DNA of 64,000 bases from Mycobacterium sp. Lineage in GTDB: Bacteria; Actinomycetota; Actinomycetes; Mycobacteriales; Mycobacteriaceae. The translations under genes were made by a program, and so were the position numbers. Position 1 is the first letter of the stretch, and each line of letters begins with the position of its first letter. Below are positions 21,639 to 29,150 of this stretch, piece after piece. The notes under the pieces are model-generated. The model did no database searches and was not told where the DNA came from. It saw only the letters and a program-made list of their open reading frames with translations. The stretch is from NCBI RefSeq assembly GCF_002863225.1, contig NZ_PKEK01000052.1:62001-126000 (forward strand), written 5' to 3'.

Positions 21639-22823
21639 CTACGCTGTCTCGGTTCTCTCGGCGATCGCCGGCCTGGTCGGTACCGGGGCGTGGGCGGTGT
21701 CCGGTGCGGGCGCGTTGACCGGCACCGGCGGGTGCTCCCAGCCTAAGAAGCCGGGGCCGCTCACGGTGGAGATGTGCTGGATCTGTCCGTTCACCAGCGC
21801 TCGGCTCGCACCGAGCGACAGGGCGTGCCGGTCGATGAACATTCCGATGTCGCCGGGCGCGAGCTCGGCGGGGTCCAGCGGATCGGGGACCGCCGTTCCC
21901 GGCGGTGGGATCACGATGCCCTCGTGCCGAAACGCGTCGGCGATGGGAGTGCCACCCGCCGCGGCTTCGATCACGGCGGCGAGTTGCGGTGTCGCGGCGG
22001 TCAGCGTCTCCCCGTTGGGAAGTGTCACCGTGGTCGGGCCGGACGCCGGTTCGGCGGCCTTCTCGTGCTCCTCGGCGTCGGACACCAAGCGGTTGTCAGG
22101 ATCGTCGGGGTCGGGCCGCATGTCGTCGATTTCGTTGGGCGACAACCCTTCCGGCAGTGCGGCCGACAGCGGGAGTCCCCCGGGCATGCCGAAGCCGCCG
22201 CCGGGCATGCCGCCGCCGCCGAACGAGGGAATGCTGGGCGCGGCGGCGGGCGCGGGCGCCGGCCCGGGCGGATATTGTCCCGACGCCTCCTCGGGTGCTG
22301 CTCCGAAGTCGTCCTCCGGTAGCGCATCGAGGTACGGGTCGTACCCGGATTCCGTTGCGGACTGCGGATTCTGGGCTGCCGGTGGTTGCGGCGCGGCCGC
22401 AGGGGCGGCGGCGGTCGGCTGTGCCTCGTCGGGGTTCTCGGGGCCGGTTTTAGACGAGTTGTACAGCGACGTCCACGCGGCCATCAATGCGGAATTCGAC
22501 GTATCGTCCAGGCTTGCCCCGGCGACCACCGCCTGGATGTCGCGCAGCTTGCCGATCAGGTATCGCTGGAAGTCACGCGCCCCCGCAGGAGTGTCGAGAT
22601 CGGTTCGGGTTGCCACCGCGCCTTCGATCTCGCGCTGCAGGGCGTCCAGGGCATCCCGGCTGGCGGCGGTCCGCTGATGTGCGTTCAGCACCGCTGTGAC
22701 GACCTGGAGGTCGACCTGGGCTGCCGTCGAATTTTGATGCGCCAGCGCGACTTCCGCAGTTCTGATGGCGTCGGCCGCGTCGCCTTCCTGATGGTCGGGA
22801 GGCATATCGTCAGCCGTCGACAT
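21639..22823 (-). CDS. DUF4226-like ESX-associated protein with Pro/Gly-rich middle
   Basis: ATG 22823 gives a 394-aa product. The N-terminal 110 residues form two helices (DAADAIRTAEVALAHQNSTAA, then DFQRYLIGKLRDIQAVV), the same pattern as the 128-aa neighbour, so the two are paralogous at the N-terminus. A Pro/Gly/Ala-rich linker (about residues 130-240) follows, with a SFGGGGMPGGGFGMPGG run. The C-terminal domain contains LPNGETLTAATPQLAAVIEAAAGG and GDIGMFIDRHALSLG. The C-terminal part resembles domains fused to DUF4226 proteins in mycobacteria. The earlier in-frame start at 22943 would overlap the upstream gene and gives a non-protein-like tail, so it is rejected. Function is unknown. 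Confidence 0.65.
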   Translation of the reverse strand: MSTADDMPPDHQEGDAADAIRTAEVALAHQNSTAAQVDLQVVTAVLNAHQRTAASRDALDALQREIEGAVATRTDLDTPAGARDFQRYLIGKLRDIQAVVAGASLDDTSNSALMAAWTSLYNSSKTGPENPDEAQPTAAAPAAAPQPPAAQNPQSATESGYDPYLDALPEDDFGAAPEEASGQYPPGPAPAPAAAPSIPSFGGGGMPGGGFGMPGGLPLSAALPEGLSPNEIDDMRPDPDDPDNRLVSDAEEHEKAAEPASGPTTVTLPNGETLTAATPQLAAVIEAAAGGTPIADAFRHEGIVIPPPGTAVPDPLDPAELAPGDIGMFIDRHALSLGASRALVNGQIQHISTVSGPGFLGWEHPPVPVNAPAPDTAHAPVPTRPAIAERTETA

Positions 22824-22914
22824 CGGTTTGCTGCCCGAACATGATCGCGACAGTATCCAGGGGCGGGTGCGCCGACAACTCACCGCTGTGCACAGCCGCG
22901 GCGGCGCCGAAAGG

Positions 22915-23301
22915 CTAGGTGCCCGAAGCGCTGTAGTGCTCACGCAGCTTGTCCAAAGCGGCTCGCGATGCGCCGTCGACCTGCCGGGCCTCGGCCACCA
23001 CTGCCGAGATCTCCTGCTGCTTGGCGATCAGGAATTTCTGAAACTCGCGGGCGCCCATCGCGGTGTCGAGCGCGAGGGAGGCCTGGTTCGCCACCGCATG
23101 GTCGATGTCGGCGGCGATCGCATCGAGGCGCCGGGTCGCTTGGACGGTGGCCGCGTGCGCGGTGGCGACCGCGTCCAGGAGTGCCCGATCGGCTTCGGCG
23201 GTTGCGGTGTGGCGCGACTGCAACGCGGCCTGCCGCGCCGCGATCGCCTCGACCGTGCCCCCGGCTTGGTCCGCCGCTCCGTGATCCTGTCCACCAGCCA
23301 T
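22915..23301 (-). CDS. DUF4226-like small helical protein
   Basis: The 128-aa protein is predicted all-helical with a long Ala-rich first helix (EAIAARQAALQSRHTATAEADRA) and a conserved second part (ALDTAMGAREFQKFLIAKQQEISAVVAEAR, residues 78-107). That second part is repeated in the N-terminus of the next gene. It contains no signal peptide and no WxG motif. The start is 5 bases downstream of the NlpC/P60 gene stop. The pairing of a short and a long protein with the same helical domain is reminiscent of Esx-type heterodimers, but that is inference. Confidence 0.65.
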   Translation of the reverse strand: MAGGQDHGAADQAGGTVEAIAARQAALQSRHTATAEADRALLDAVATAHAATVQATRRLDAIAADIDHAVANQASLALDTAMGAREFQKFLIAKQQEISAVVAEARQVDGASRAALDKLREHYSASGT

Positions 23302-23306
23302 CGTCG

Positions 23307-24131
23307 CTACCCCCGTGGGCGCCGGATCTGCACGTCGGCGCCCAGCGGAGAGATCCGCACATTCGCACCGGAGTAGGGCGCTTCGACGACCAGGTTGTTA
23401 CCGATCGCCAGCTGAACGTGGCCCGCCGTCGGGAAGACCAGATCGCCCGGGCGGACCTGCGAACGCGGAACCGGAACGCCGTCGTAAATCTGCTGATATG
23501 TGGTGCGGTCCAGGTGAATTCCCGCCCGCGCGTACGACCACTGCGTCAGCCCGGAGCAATCGAATTGATCGGGCCCGGTCGCTCCCCAGACGTAGGGCCG
23601 CCCCAGCCGCGACAACGCGGCCCGGACCGCGATGCCGGCCCGGCTGTTCGGCGGCGGAAGCCGCAGTCCGGCCGGATGATGCCGCATCCGGTACTGCACC
23701 GCCCGCCACCGCGACCGATGCCGGCGGGATTTGCGCCGCGCCGCCAGCACGTGCGCCTGCTGCGCCCGCAACCGGGCAGCCCGCCGACGGATCGCCTCCC
23801 GCTGGGCCATCGGATGATCCGGCACCGCGGTGTCGGCGCGGGCCTCGTCGAGCACGCTCTTGGTCAGGGCGTAGGCGTGCGCACGGTCTCGGTGGGCGTC
23901 ATTTACCGTCGACGTCAGCGTCGCGTCGACGGCGGTCGAAGCGCGCATGTCGTCGCGGCTTCGTCCCGCTGCTGCTTGATAGAGGGGCTGTCCCCCAACG
24001 CTGTTCAGTGCCTCAGCGCGAGCAAGTAGCCGGTCGTACGGCGCCAATCGCGCATCACACGTTGCTTCGTGGGTGGTGCCGGCGAACAACTCGTGCGCGC
24101 GACGCAACGCCGCCAGGTCATCGAGCGTCAT
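23307..24131 (-). CDS. NlpC/P60 cysteine peptidase-like protein without Sec signal
   Basis: The 274-aa protein has a helical N-terminal part (1-160) and a C-terminal NlpC/P60 domain. The catalytic cysteine is in DCSGLTQW (Cys192), the histidine in GHVQLAIG (His238), and a polar residue lies in the following strand (Asn245 or Glu250). The family cleaves D-Glu-DAP bonds in peptidoglycan. Unlike RipA-type mycobacterial enzymes, no signal peptide or transmembrane segment is seen, so export by a type VII route is an attractive inference given the neighbours. The ATG at 24131 lies 14 bases inside the end of the upstream regulator gene, so translation is coupled. Confidence 0.8.
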   Translation of the reverse strand: MTLDDLAALRRAHELFAGTTHEATCDARLAPYDRLLARAEALNSVGGQPLYQAAAGRSRDDMRASTAVDATLTSTVNDAHRDRAHAYALTKSVLDEARADTAVPDHPMAQREAIRRRAARLRAQQAHVLAARRKSRRHRSRWRAVQYRMRHHPAGLRLPPPNSRAGIAVRAALSRLGRPYVWGATGPDQFDCSGLTQWSYARAGIHLDRTTYQQIYDGVPVPRSQVRPGDLVFPTAGHVQLAIGNNLVVEAPYSGANVRISPLGADVQIRRPRG

Positions 24132-24885
24132 CGGTCGTCCTTTCGCCGGCCGACTCGGCGAATGCCCGGACCCGGGGGAGAGCGCCCGGCGGGATGACCC
24201 CCTGGTTTCGGATGTCCCACATCTCCGCGACGGTGACGCCGAGCAGCGTCGCGATCACCGCCTCGGGCAGCGCCGACCGGGCGCATGCTCGATCCAGTCG
24301 GGCGCTCAGACTCGTCGACACCCGCTCGAGGAGAGCGCCCCGGGTCGCTTCCAGCTCTTCGAGATGAAGCATCAGCCGTCCCGCAGATTCGCTGTCGGCG
24401 TTGACGGCGACCCGCCAGGAGTTGGCGGCCAGCATCTCGGCCTTCACGCACTGTTCGATCACAGAGAGAATATACGACTCATATTCGTTTGATGTTTTCG
24501 CCGGCGACCTGTCGATCGCCGATTTGATCGAATCGAGCTGAAATTCGGCGTATCCCTCCAGCACTTCGGTGTCGGTGTTGTGCCGGACGACGACGATCGG
24601 GCCGTCGGTCCGAGCCGCAGTCGGCTCGACGGCGGGAGCCGTGGTCAACCGCTCCAGTTCAGCGGCGGAGTCGGCCGCCACCACCAGCCGCGAATAGGTG
24701 CCGGTCGGCAGGCCCAGGCCATTTTCGACCTTCTGAACTGTGCCTTTATGCGGCTTGCGGGCGCCTCGTTCGAGGTAGCTCAGCCCCATGATGCTCACGC
24801 CGGTCACGGCGGCGAAGTCGGCCAGGGACCAGTTGCGGGACTCGCGCAACTCCCGGATGGCCGCCCCTGCCGATTCGCGACTCAC
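24118..24885 (-). CDS. XRE-family helix-turn-helix regulator of the ESX-associated cluster
   Basis: GTG 24885 gives 255 aa starting SRESAGAAIRELRESRNW. Residues 5-60 form an XRE/Cro HTH (WSLADFAAVTGVSIMGLSYLERG, then KPHKGTVQKVENGLGLP). The C-terminal 180 residues are helical and of unknown function, ending in IATLLGVTVAEMWDIRNQGV, which itself looks like a second HTH-like or sensor element. The frame is open further upstream to 25050, but that would run through the promoter region and past the divergent whiB start, so it is rejected. It heads the minus-strand operon and overlaps the NlpC/P60 gene by 14 bases. It probably autoregulates through the palindromes in the adjacent gap. Confidence 0.72.
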   Translation of the reverse strand: MSRESAGAAIRELRESRNWSLADFAAVTGVSIMGLSYLERGARKPHKGTVQKVENGLGLPTGTYSRLVVAADSAAELERLTTAPAVEPTAARTDGPIVVVRHNTDTEVLEGYAEFQLDSIKSAIDRSPAKTSNEYESYILSVIEQCVKAEMLAANSWRVAVNADSESAGRLMLHLEELEATRGALLERVSTSLSARLDRACARSALPEAVIATLLGVTVAEMWDIRNQGVIPPGALPRVRAFAESAGERTTDDAR

Positions 24886-24900
24886 CGTAGCGCTCCGGCC

Positions 24901-25002
24901 ATATCCGGATATTACACAGACACCCCGCGCCGCCTGCGTATATCTGTTTTCGTCTTCTTTCTCTTGCGGTCGGCTGAGTTCTGTGTATACGATTCTGTAT
25001 AC
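24901..25002. promoter_or_regulatory. Operator-like repeats between XRE regulator and whiB gene
   Basis: The 142-bp divergent gap contains a perfect 12-bp palindrome ATATCCGGATAT (24901-24912) close to the regulator start. GTATAC-type palindromes lie at 24985-24990 and 24997-25002, exactly 12 bp apart and embedded in the direct repeat TGTATACG. A related GTATAT lies at 24938-24943. Regular spacing near one helical turn suggests a cooperative binding site for a dimeric regulator, most simply the adjacent XRE protein. Confidence 0.6.
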
Positions 25003-25027
25003 GTTTCGAGATGAAGGAGGCGGGCAG

Positions 25028-25447
25028 ATGGGACATCCGTGCTCGGTCAACCCGGAGATGTGGTTCGGTTACGCCGACGACGACGGCGGTGACGGCGCCG
25101 CGAAGGCTCGCGCCTACGAGCAGTCGGCCACCGAGGCCCGGTTGCAGTGCCTGCGGCGCTGCCCGCTCGCGCAACAGCGGCTCTGCGCGCGGTATGCCGT
25201 CGAGAATCGCGAGGAATACGGTGTCTGGGCCGGCGTGAAGCTGCCCGGCGGCCAGTACCGCAAGCGCGAGCAGTTGGCTGAGGCGCACGCCGTGCTGCGC
25301 CGGATCGCCGACGGGGAGATCAGCCCCAGGCAGCTCGCCGACAACGCCGAGCTGCTGGCGCGCCGGGAAAGCGACACCGCGCCGCCTACCCCCGCGACCG
25401 TGTTTCACCTGCCTGTTCACCAGATCGGGCCCCGTTCTGCAGCGTGA
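25028..25447 (+). CDS. WhiB-like iron-sulfur regulator with atypical cysteine spacing
   Basis: ATG 25028 (ribosome site GAAGGAGG at about 25013) gives a 139-aa protein. It has four cysteines: Cys5 near the start, then CLRRCPLAQQRLC around residues 39-51. It also has the Wbl turn motif GVWAG near 68. Canonical Wbl proteins read CxxC-x5-C; here it is Cx3C-x7-C, so the cluster geometry differs. The GVWAG motif is followed by a basic region (YRKREQLAE) as expected for DNA or sigma-A contact. Position near the ESX-associated genes recalls WhiB6, which controls ESX-1 in M. tuberculosis, but orthology is not established. It diverges from the XRE regulator. Confidence 0.75.
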   Translation: MGHPCSVNPEMWFGYADDDGGDGAAKARAYEQSATEARLQCLRRCPLAQQRLCARYAVENREEYGVWAGVKLPGGQYRKREQLAEAHAVLRRIADGEISPRQLADNAELLARRESDTAPPTPATVFHLPVHQIGPRSAA

Positions 25448-25520
25448 ACAGTTGTTTACCCGATGGGATTGAATTCGTCCGCATGGGGTAATAAAGGGTC
25501 AACCAACCTGGAGGACCCCC

Positions 25521-26903
25521 GTGAGCTTCGACCTGACACCGACCGGTGCGCAACACGACCTGGCCCGTCGCGCGCACGAGTTCGCCAAGGATGTCATTCG
25601 GCCCGTCGCACTGGACTACGACCAGAAGCAAGAATTCCCGTGGCCGGTGCTCGAAGAAGCCGCCCAGCGCGGCTTCTACAGCCCGCTGTTCTATCGAGAT
25701 CTGATCGGCGATCCCACCGGGATCTCACTGCCGATGTTCATGGAAGAACTGTTCTGGGGTTGCGCCGGAATCGGCTTGGCCATCGTCATGCCGGCGCTGG
25801 CGTTGTCGGCGATCGGGCAGGCAGCCTCTCCCGAGCAGATGCTGGACTGGGCGCCGCAATGTTTCGGCACCCCCGGTGACCTGAAACTCGCTGCGCTGGC
25901 GATCTCCGAACCAGAGGGCGGCAGCGACGTTCGCAATCTGCGAACCCATGCCAAGCGCGATGGCAGCGACTGGATTCTCAACGGGCACAAGATGTGGATC
26001 GGCAACGGAGGGATCGCCGACGTACACGTGGTCAACGCCGTCGTCGATGAAGAACTCGGGCACCGCGGCCAGGCGTTGTTCATCGTTCCCGGTGGCACAC
26101 CGGGACTGGAGTTGGTGCGCAAGCTCGACAAACTCGGCTGCCGGGCATCTCACACCGCCGAATTGAAATTCCACGACGTCCGGGTTCCGGGCGAGAACCT
26201 GCTCGGTGGCGAGGAGAAGCTGGAGCACAAACTCGCCAAGGCCCGCGAAGTGGTTGCCGGTGGAAAGCGCTCCGGCTCAGCAACATTGGGCACCTTCGAG
26301 CAGACTCGTCCGATGGTCGCCGCGCAGGCGATCGGCATCGCGCGGGCGGCGCTGGAGTACGCCACCACCTACGCCACCCAGCGCGAGGCGTTCGGCGGGC
26401 CGATCATGGACAACCAGGGCATCGCGTTCCCGCTCGCCGAGATCGCCACCCAGATCGACGCGGCGCGGTTGCTGACCTGGCGGGCGTCGTGGATGGCCGC
26501 CCAAGGCATCCCGTTCGAACGCGGCGAGGGCTCGATGTCGAAGATGGCGGCCAGCGAGGTCGCCGTACGGGCGACCGAACGCGCCATCCAGACACTCGGC
26601 GGCTGGGGCTACATCAACGACCACCCGGTCGAGAAGTGGTATCGAGATGCCAAGCTCTACACCATCTTTGAAGGCACTAGCGAGATCCAGCGGATCGTCA
26701 TCTCGACTGCGCTCGGTGCCACCGAGGGTGCCCCGCCGTTGCACGTCGACCTCGAGCCGAGCGGAGGCCCGCTGAACCGCGCGTTCGGTCGCGGCACCCC
26801 GCTGCGCTCGCGCGTCGCCGACGCGGCGCTGGCCGCCAAGGACCGGGTCCCCGGACCAGTGATGAAGCTGGCCATGCAAGTCATCAAACCGCCACGCAAA
26901 TGA
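25521..26903 (+). CDS. Acyl-CoA dehydrogenase
   Basis: The 460-aa product has the acyl-CoA dehydrogenase layout: an N-terminal helical domain, a middle beta domain with LAALAISEPEGGSDVRNLRTHAKRDG (residues 119-146), and a C-terminal helical domain with RTEGASP-like FAD contacts, TLGGWGYINDHPVEKWYRDAKLYTIFEGTSEIQRIVI (residues 358-394). The YRDAK...FEGTSEIQ segment is the family signature, and its Glu is the usual catalytic base in many members. The tail is about 60 residues longer than a minimal enzyme. It oxidises an acyl-CoA to the enoyl-CoA using FAD; chain length is not predictable. GTG 25521 follows a GGAGG site at 25511. Confidence 0.9.
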   Translation: MSFDLTPTGAQHDLARRAHEFAKDVIRPVALDYDQKQEFPWPVLEEAAQRGFYSPLFYRDLIGDPTGISLPMFMEELFWGCAGIGLAIVMPALALSAIGQAASPEQMLDWAPQCFGTPGDLKLAALAISEPEGGSDVRNLRTHAKRDGSDWILNGHKMWIGNGGIADVHVVNAVVDEELGHRGQALFIVPGGTPGLELVRKLDKLGCRASHTAELKFHDVRVPGENLLGGEEKLEHKLAKAREVVAGGKRSGSATLGTFEQTRPMVAAQAIGIARAALEYATTYATQREAFGGPIMDNQGIAFPLAEIATQIDAARLLTWRASWMAAQGIPFERGEGSMSKMAASEVAVRATERAIQTLGGWGYINDHPVEKWYRDAKLYTIFEGTSEIQRIVISTALGATEGAPPLHVDLEPSGGPLNRAFGRGTPLRSRVADAALAAKDRVPGPVMKLAMQVIKPPRK

Positions 26904-26913
26904 CGACGGCGAA

Positions 26914-27246
26914 ATGACCACGGACAGTACGGGCGCCGAGACGGTCGTCAGCGCCGGCGATGGGAAGTACACCATCGCGGTCGACGGCGAGACCGTCGGC
27001 CTCGCGGCGTTCGCGGACCGCGGCCGGCAGCGGGTTTTCTACCACACCGAGGTCGACCCGCGCTTCGGCGGACGTGGCCTGGCCACCATTCTTGTTCAGC
27101 AGGCGCTCGAAGCGACCCGTGCCGACGGCAAGCGCGTCGTCGCGACGTGCCCGATGGTCGCCGCCTTCATCAAGAAGCATCCAGAGTTCAGCGACATCAC
27201 CGACAAGGCCACACCTGACATCCTGCGCTGGGTCCAGACGCTGTAG
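26914..27246 (+). CDS. GNAT-related small N-acetyltransferase-like protein
   Basis: The 110-aa protein fits the compact YjdJ/GNAT2-type acetyltransferase family: FYHTEVDPRFGGRGLATILVQQALEATRADGKRVVATCPMVAAFIKKHPE (residues 42-91). The GGRGLA motif is the acetyl-CoA pyrophosphate loop. A conserved cysteine in VATCPMV is typical of this subgroup. It starts 10 bases after the acyl-CoA dehydrogenase stop, so they are co-transcribed. The acceptor is unknown. It converges on the LLM oxidoreductase, whose stop lies just 1 base beyond its own. Confidence 0.82.
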   Translation: MTTDSTGAETVVSAGDGKYTIAVDGETVGLAAFADRGRQRVFYHTEVDPRFGGRGLATILVQQALEATRADGKRVVATCPMVAAFIKKHPEFSDITDKATPDILRWVQTL

Positions 27247-27247
27247 C

Positions 27248-28129
27248 TCAGTTCTGCCGGTCAGCCAGCTCAGCAGCGAAGCGGTCGATGAAGGCTTCGG
27301 TCGATCCGGTGTCCGATTGTCGGATAACGAATTTCGTCAGACCCGCAGCCAAGTAGCCGTCGATCTGGCGGTGTAGCTGACCCCAGTCGGCGGCGACCAG
27401 ATCGGCGGGGTCTACGTCCGGGCGACGTTGCCGCACCGCCGCAAGCAGCTCAGGTGGCAGTTCGCCGTCGCCGACAGCCAGCGAGATGCCGAAATGATCT
27501 GGCTCGATCTCCCGGCCGGCTTCGGCGGCCGCGCGTTGGATCGCCTCGACTCCCGCGCGAGCCTCCGTCGGCGTCAGGAAGCTGCCCAGCCAACCGTCGG
27601 CCAGCGCCCCGATCCGCCGGAATGCTGCCGGCGCCGAGCCTCCCAGCCAAATATCAAGCGGGGGAGCGGGTCTCGGCATCACCGAGGCCGCAGTCACCGA
27701 GATGAACTCGCCGTCGTAGCTGGCCGGGTCATCGACCAGAGCGGCGCGCAGGATCCGCAGCGACTCGTCGAACACCGCGCCGCGCTTCCCTTTCGGCACG
27801 GGGAACACCTCACGCTCGGCCGGTATCGCCGACTGCAGGCCGAACACCGGCAGCACCCGCTTGGGCGCGAGCGCGGCCAGCGACGCCAGCTGCTTGGCGA
27901 CCAGGACCGGATGACGCCCCGGCAGCACCGCCACCGAGGTGCCCACCTTCAGCCGCTCAGTCCGCGCAAGGGCGTAGGCCATCCCGATCATCGGATCGAC
28001 TGCGGGCGAGTAGACCAGCTCGGAGAACCACAGCGAGTCCACCCCGCTGCTTTCCAGGTGGTCGACGATGGGTGGCAGCTGATCGACCGGGGTGTTGGGG
28101 CCGAGCCCGACCCCGAAGCGAACCTTCAT
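27248..28129 (-). CDS. LLM-class F420-dependent oxidoreductase
   Basis: This 293-aa luciferase-like protein starts MKVRFGVGLGPNTPVDQLPP and carries LWFSELVYSPAVDPMIGMAYALARTERLKVGTSVAVLPGRHPVLVAKQLASLAAL (residues 34-88), the core TIM-barrel pattern. AFRRIGALADGWLGSFLTP near 170 is typical of F420-binding members. Actinobacterial relatives reduce or oxidise small substrates with F420. It differs from the first LLM gene at 6115, so the two are not recent copies. The start is 117 bases from the divergent unknown gene at 28247. Confidence 0.83.
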   Translation of the reverse strand: MKVRFGVGLGPNTPVDQLPPIVDHLESSGVDSLWFSELVYSPAVDPMIGMAYALARTERLKVGTSVAVLPGRHPVLVAKQLASLAALAPKRVLPVFGLQSAIPAEREVFPVPKGKRGAVFDESLRILRAALVDDPASYDGEFISVTAASVMPRPAPPLDIWLGGSAPAAFRRIGALADGWLGSFLTPTEARAGVEAIQRAAAEAGREIEPDHFGISLAVGDGELPPELLAAVRQRRPDVDPADLVAADWGQLHRQIDGYLAAGLTKFVIRQSDTGSTEAFIDRFAAELADRQN

Positions 28130-28246
28130 GTCTCATGCAAACACGGAACGGGCGCATCGCATGCCCGTCGACGGCTCCCAAACCGACAGTTGGGCGGATC
28201 TGTGCATTGCCGCCGCCTGCGCAGCGTTGCGTGGGAGCATCGGCCC

Positions 28247-28885
28247 GTGGCTGTCGGCGACCAGCAACGCGCGCTGGTGAAGGCGCTTTGTGAGGCGGGC
28301 TTCGAGTCCGCGGCTCCGCCGGCCAGCCTGCGCATCGAGATGCTGCCGGCCGAGGCGCAGGCGCAGGTGTTCCACCTCTACCGCGCGCTCGGCGGCGTCC
28401 AGGACCAGCCCGCGCTGACCCCGACCGGTTGGGATTGCCCGCTTGCTGACGGGCTCGTGGTGGAGCTGGATGAGCTGCAGCACTTCAACCGGTACCGCGC
28501 GACCACCCTCGACGCGGCGTGGGCGCTCCAATTGCCCTGGCGCACCGACTATCTGAGGTTCTGCGCGGTGTATGAGGCCGACTGTCTGCGGACCAAGGGG
28601 AGCAGCGAGTTCTGGTCGACGCCCAAGACCGTGTCGATGTTCGGCACGCCTGCGCCTGGCGCCAAGACGCTGGACGGTGTCGGTTCACCCCGATGGAAGC
28701 AGCGGGCCCTCTACGACGCCATGCGCGACATCGCCGCGCTTCACGGGGTGGTGCGGCTGGCCCGGGTGTCGATCTTCGACGACGTCGGCGGCACACCCCT
28801 GGGAATGGCCCTGAGCGGCGCGGTCAGCCCTGACTCGGAGTCGCTGACCGAGCTCATCGCCCAGCGGACCGCGGTAGTCAGCTGA
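28247..28885 (+). CDS. Unknown protein with PD-(D/E)XK-like ExDExQHF motif
   Basis: GTG 28247 gives a 212-aa protein I cannot assign. A central block reads GLVVELDELQHFNRYRATTL (residues 73-92), reminiscent of the strand pair VVExDxxQH of Vsr/DUF559-like nucleases. Later blocks include DYLRFCAVYEADCLRTKG, with a second acidic pair, and a WKQRALYDAMRDIAALHG helix. The family call is speculative. It is alone between the LLM gene and the acyl-AMP ligase gene. It has normal codon use and no membrane or signal segment. Confidence 0.6.
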   Translation: MAVGDQQRALVKALCEAGFESAAPPASLRIEMLPAEAQAQVFHLYRALGGVQDQPALTPTGWDCPLADGLVVELDELQHFNRYRATTLDAAWALQLPWRTDYLRFCAVYEADCLRTKGSSEFWSTPKTVSMFGTPAPGAKTLDGVGSPRWKQRALYDAMRDIAALHGVVRLARVSIFDDVGGTPLGMALSGAVSPDSESLTELIAQRTAVVS

Positions 28886-29150
28886 CAGCGGCGCTGGTCA
28901 ATTCGCCTCAATTCCTGTGACGTCGCAAAGATCCGGCGTATCGCTGACGGTTCTGGCGGCCGAATGTGGGACGGTGGTAGGCGATCGCGGGCGAGTTTCG
29001 AGCGTTTTGCCCTTTTGGCGAGCACGGCGTCCTCCGGTGAGGGGCGGCTGGTCGGCTTCGGTCCGTCGGTAGGCAGCAGAAAATCTGAGCTGCCGGCCAG
29101 CGAAGAGAGACCGGCTGCGGCCGGTGCACACGCGCCAGAGGAGACCCGCC

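Noticed and set aside
21232..22677. 481-aa plus-strand frame over the DUF4226-like gene
   Set aside because: Shadow of the minus-strand gene with no conserved domain; operon continuity favours the minus strand.
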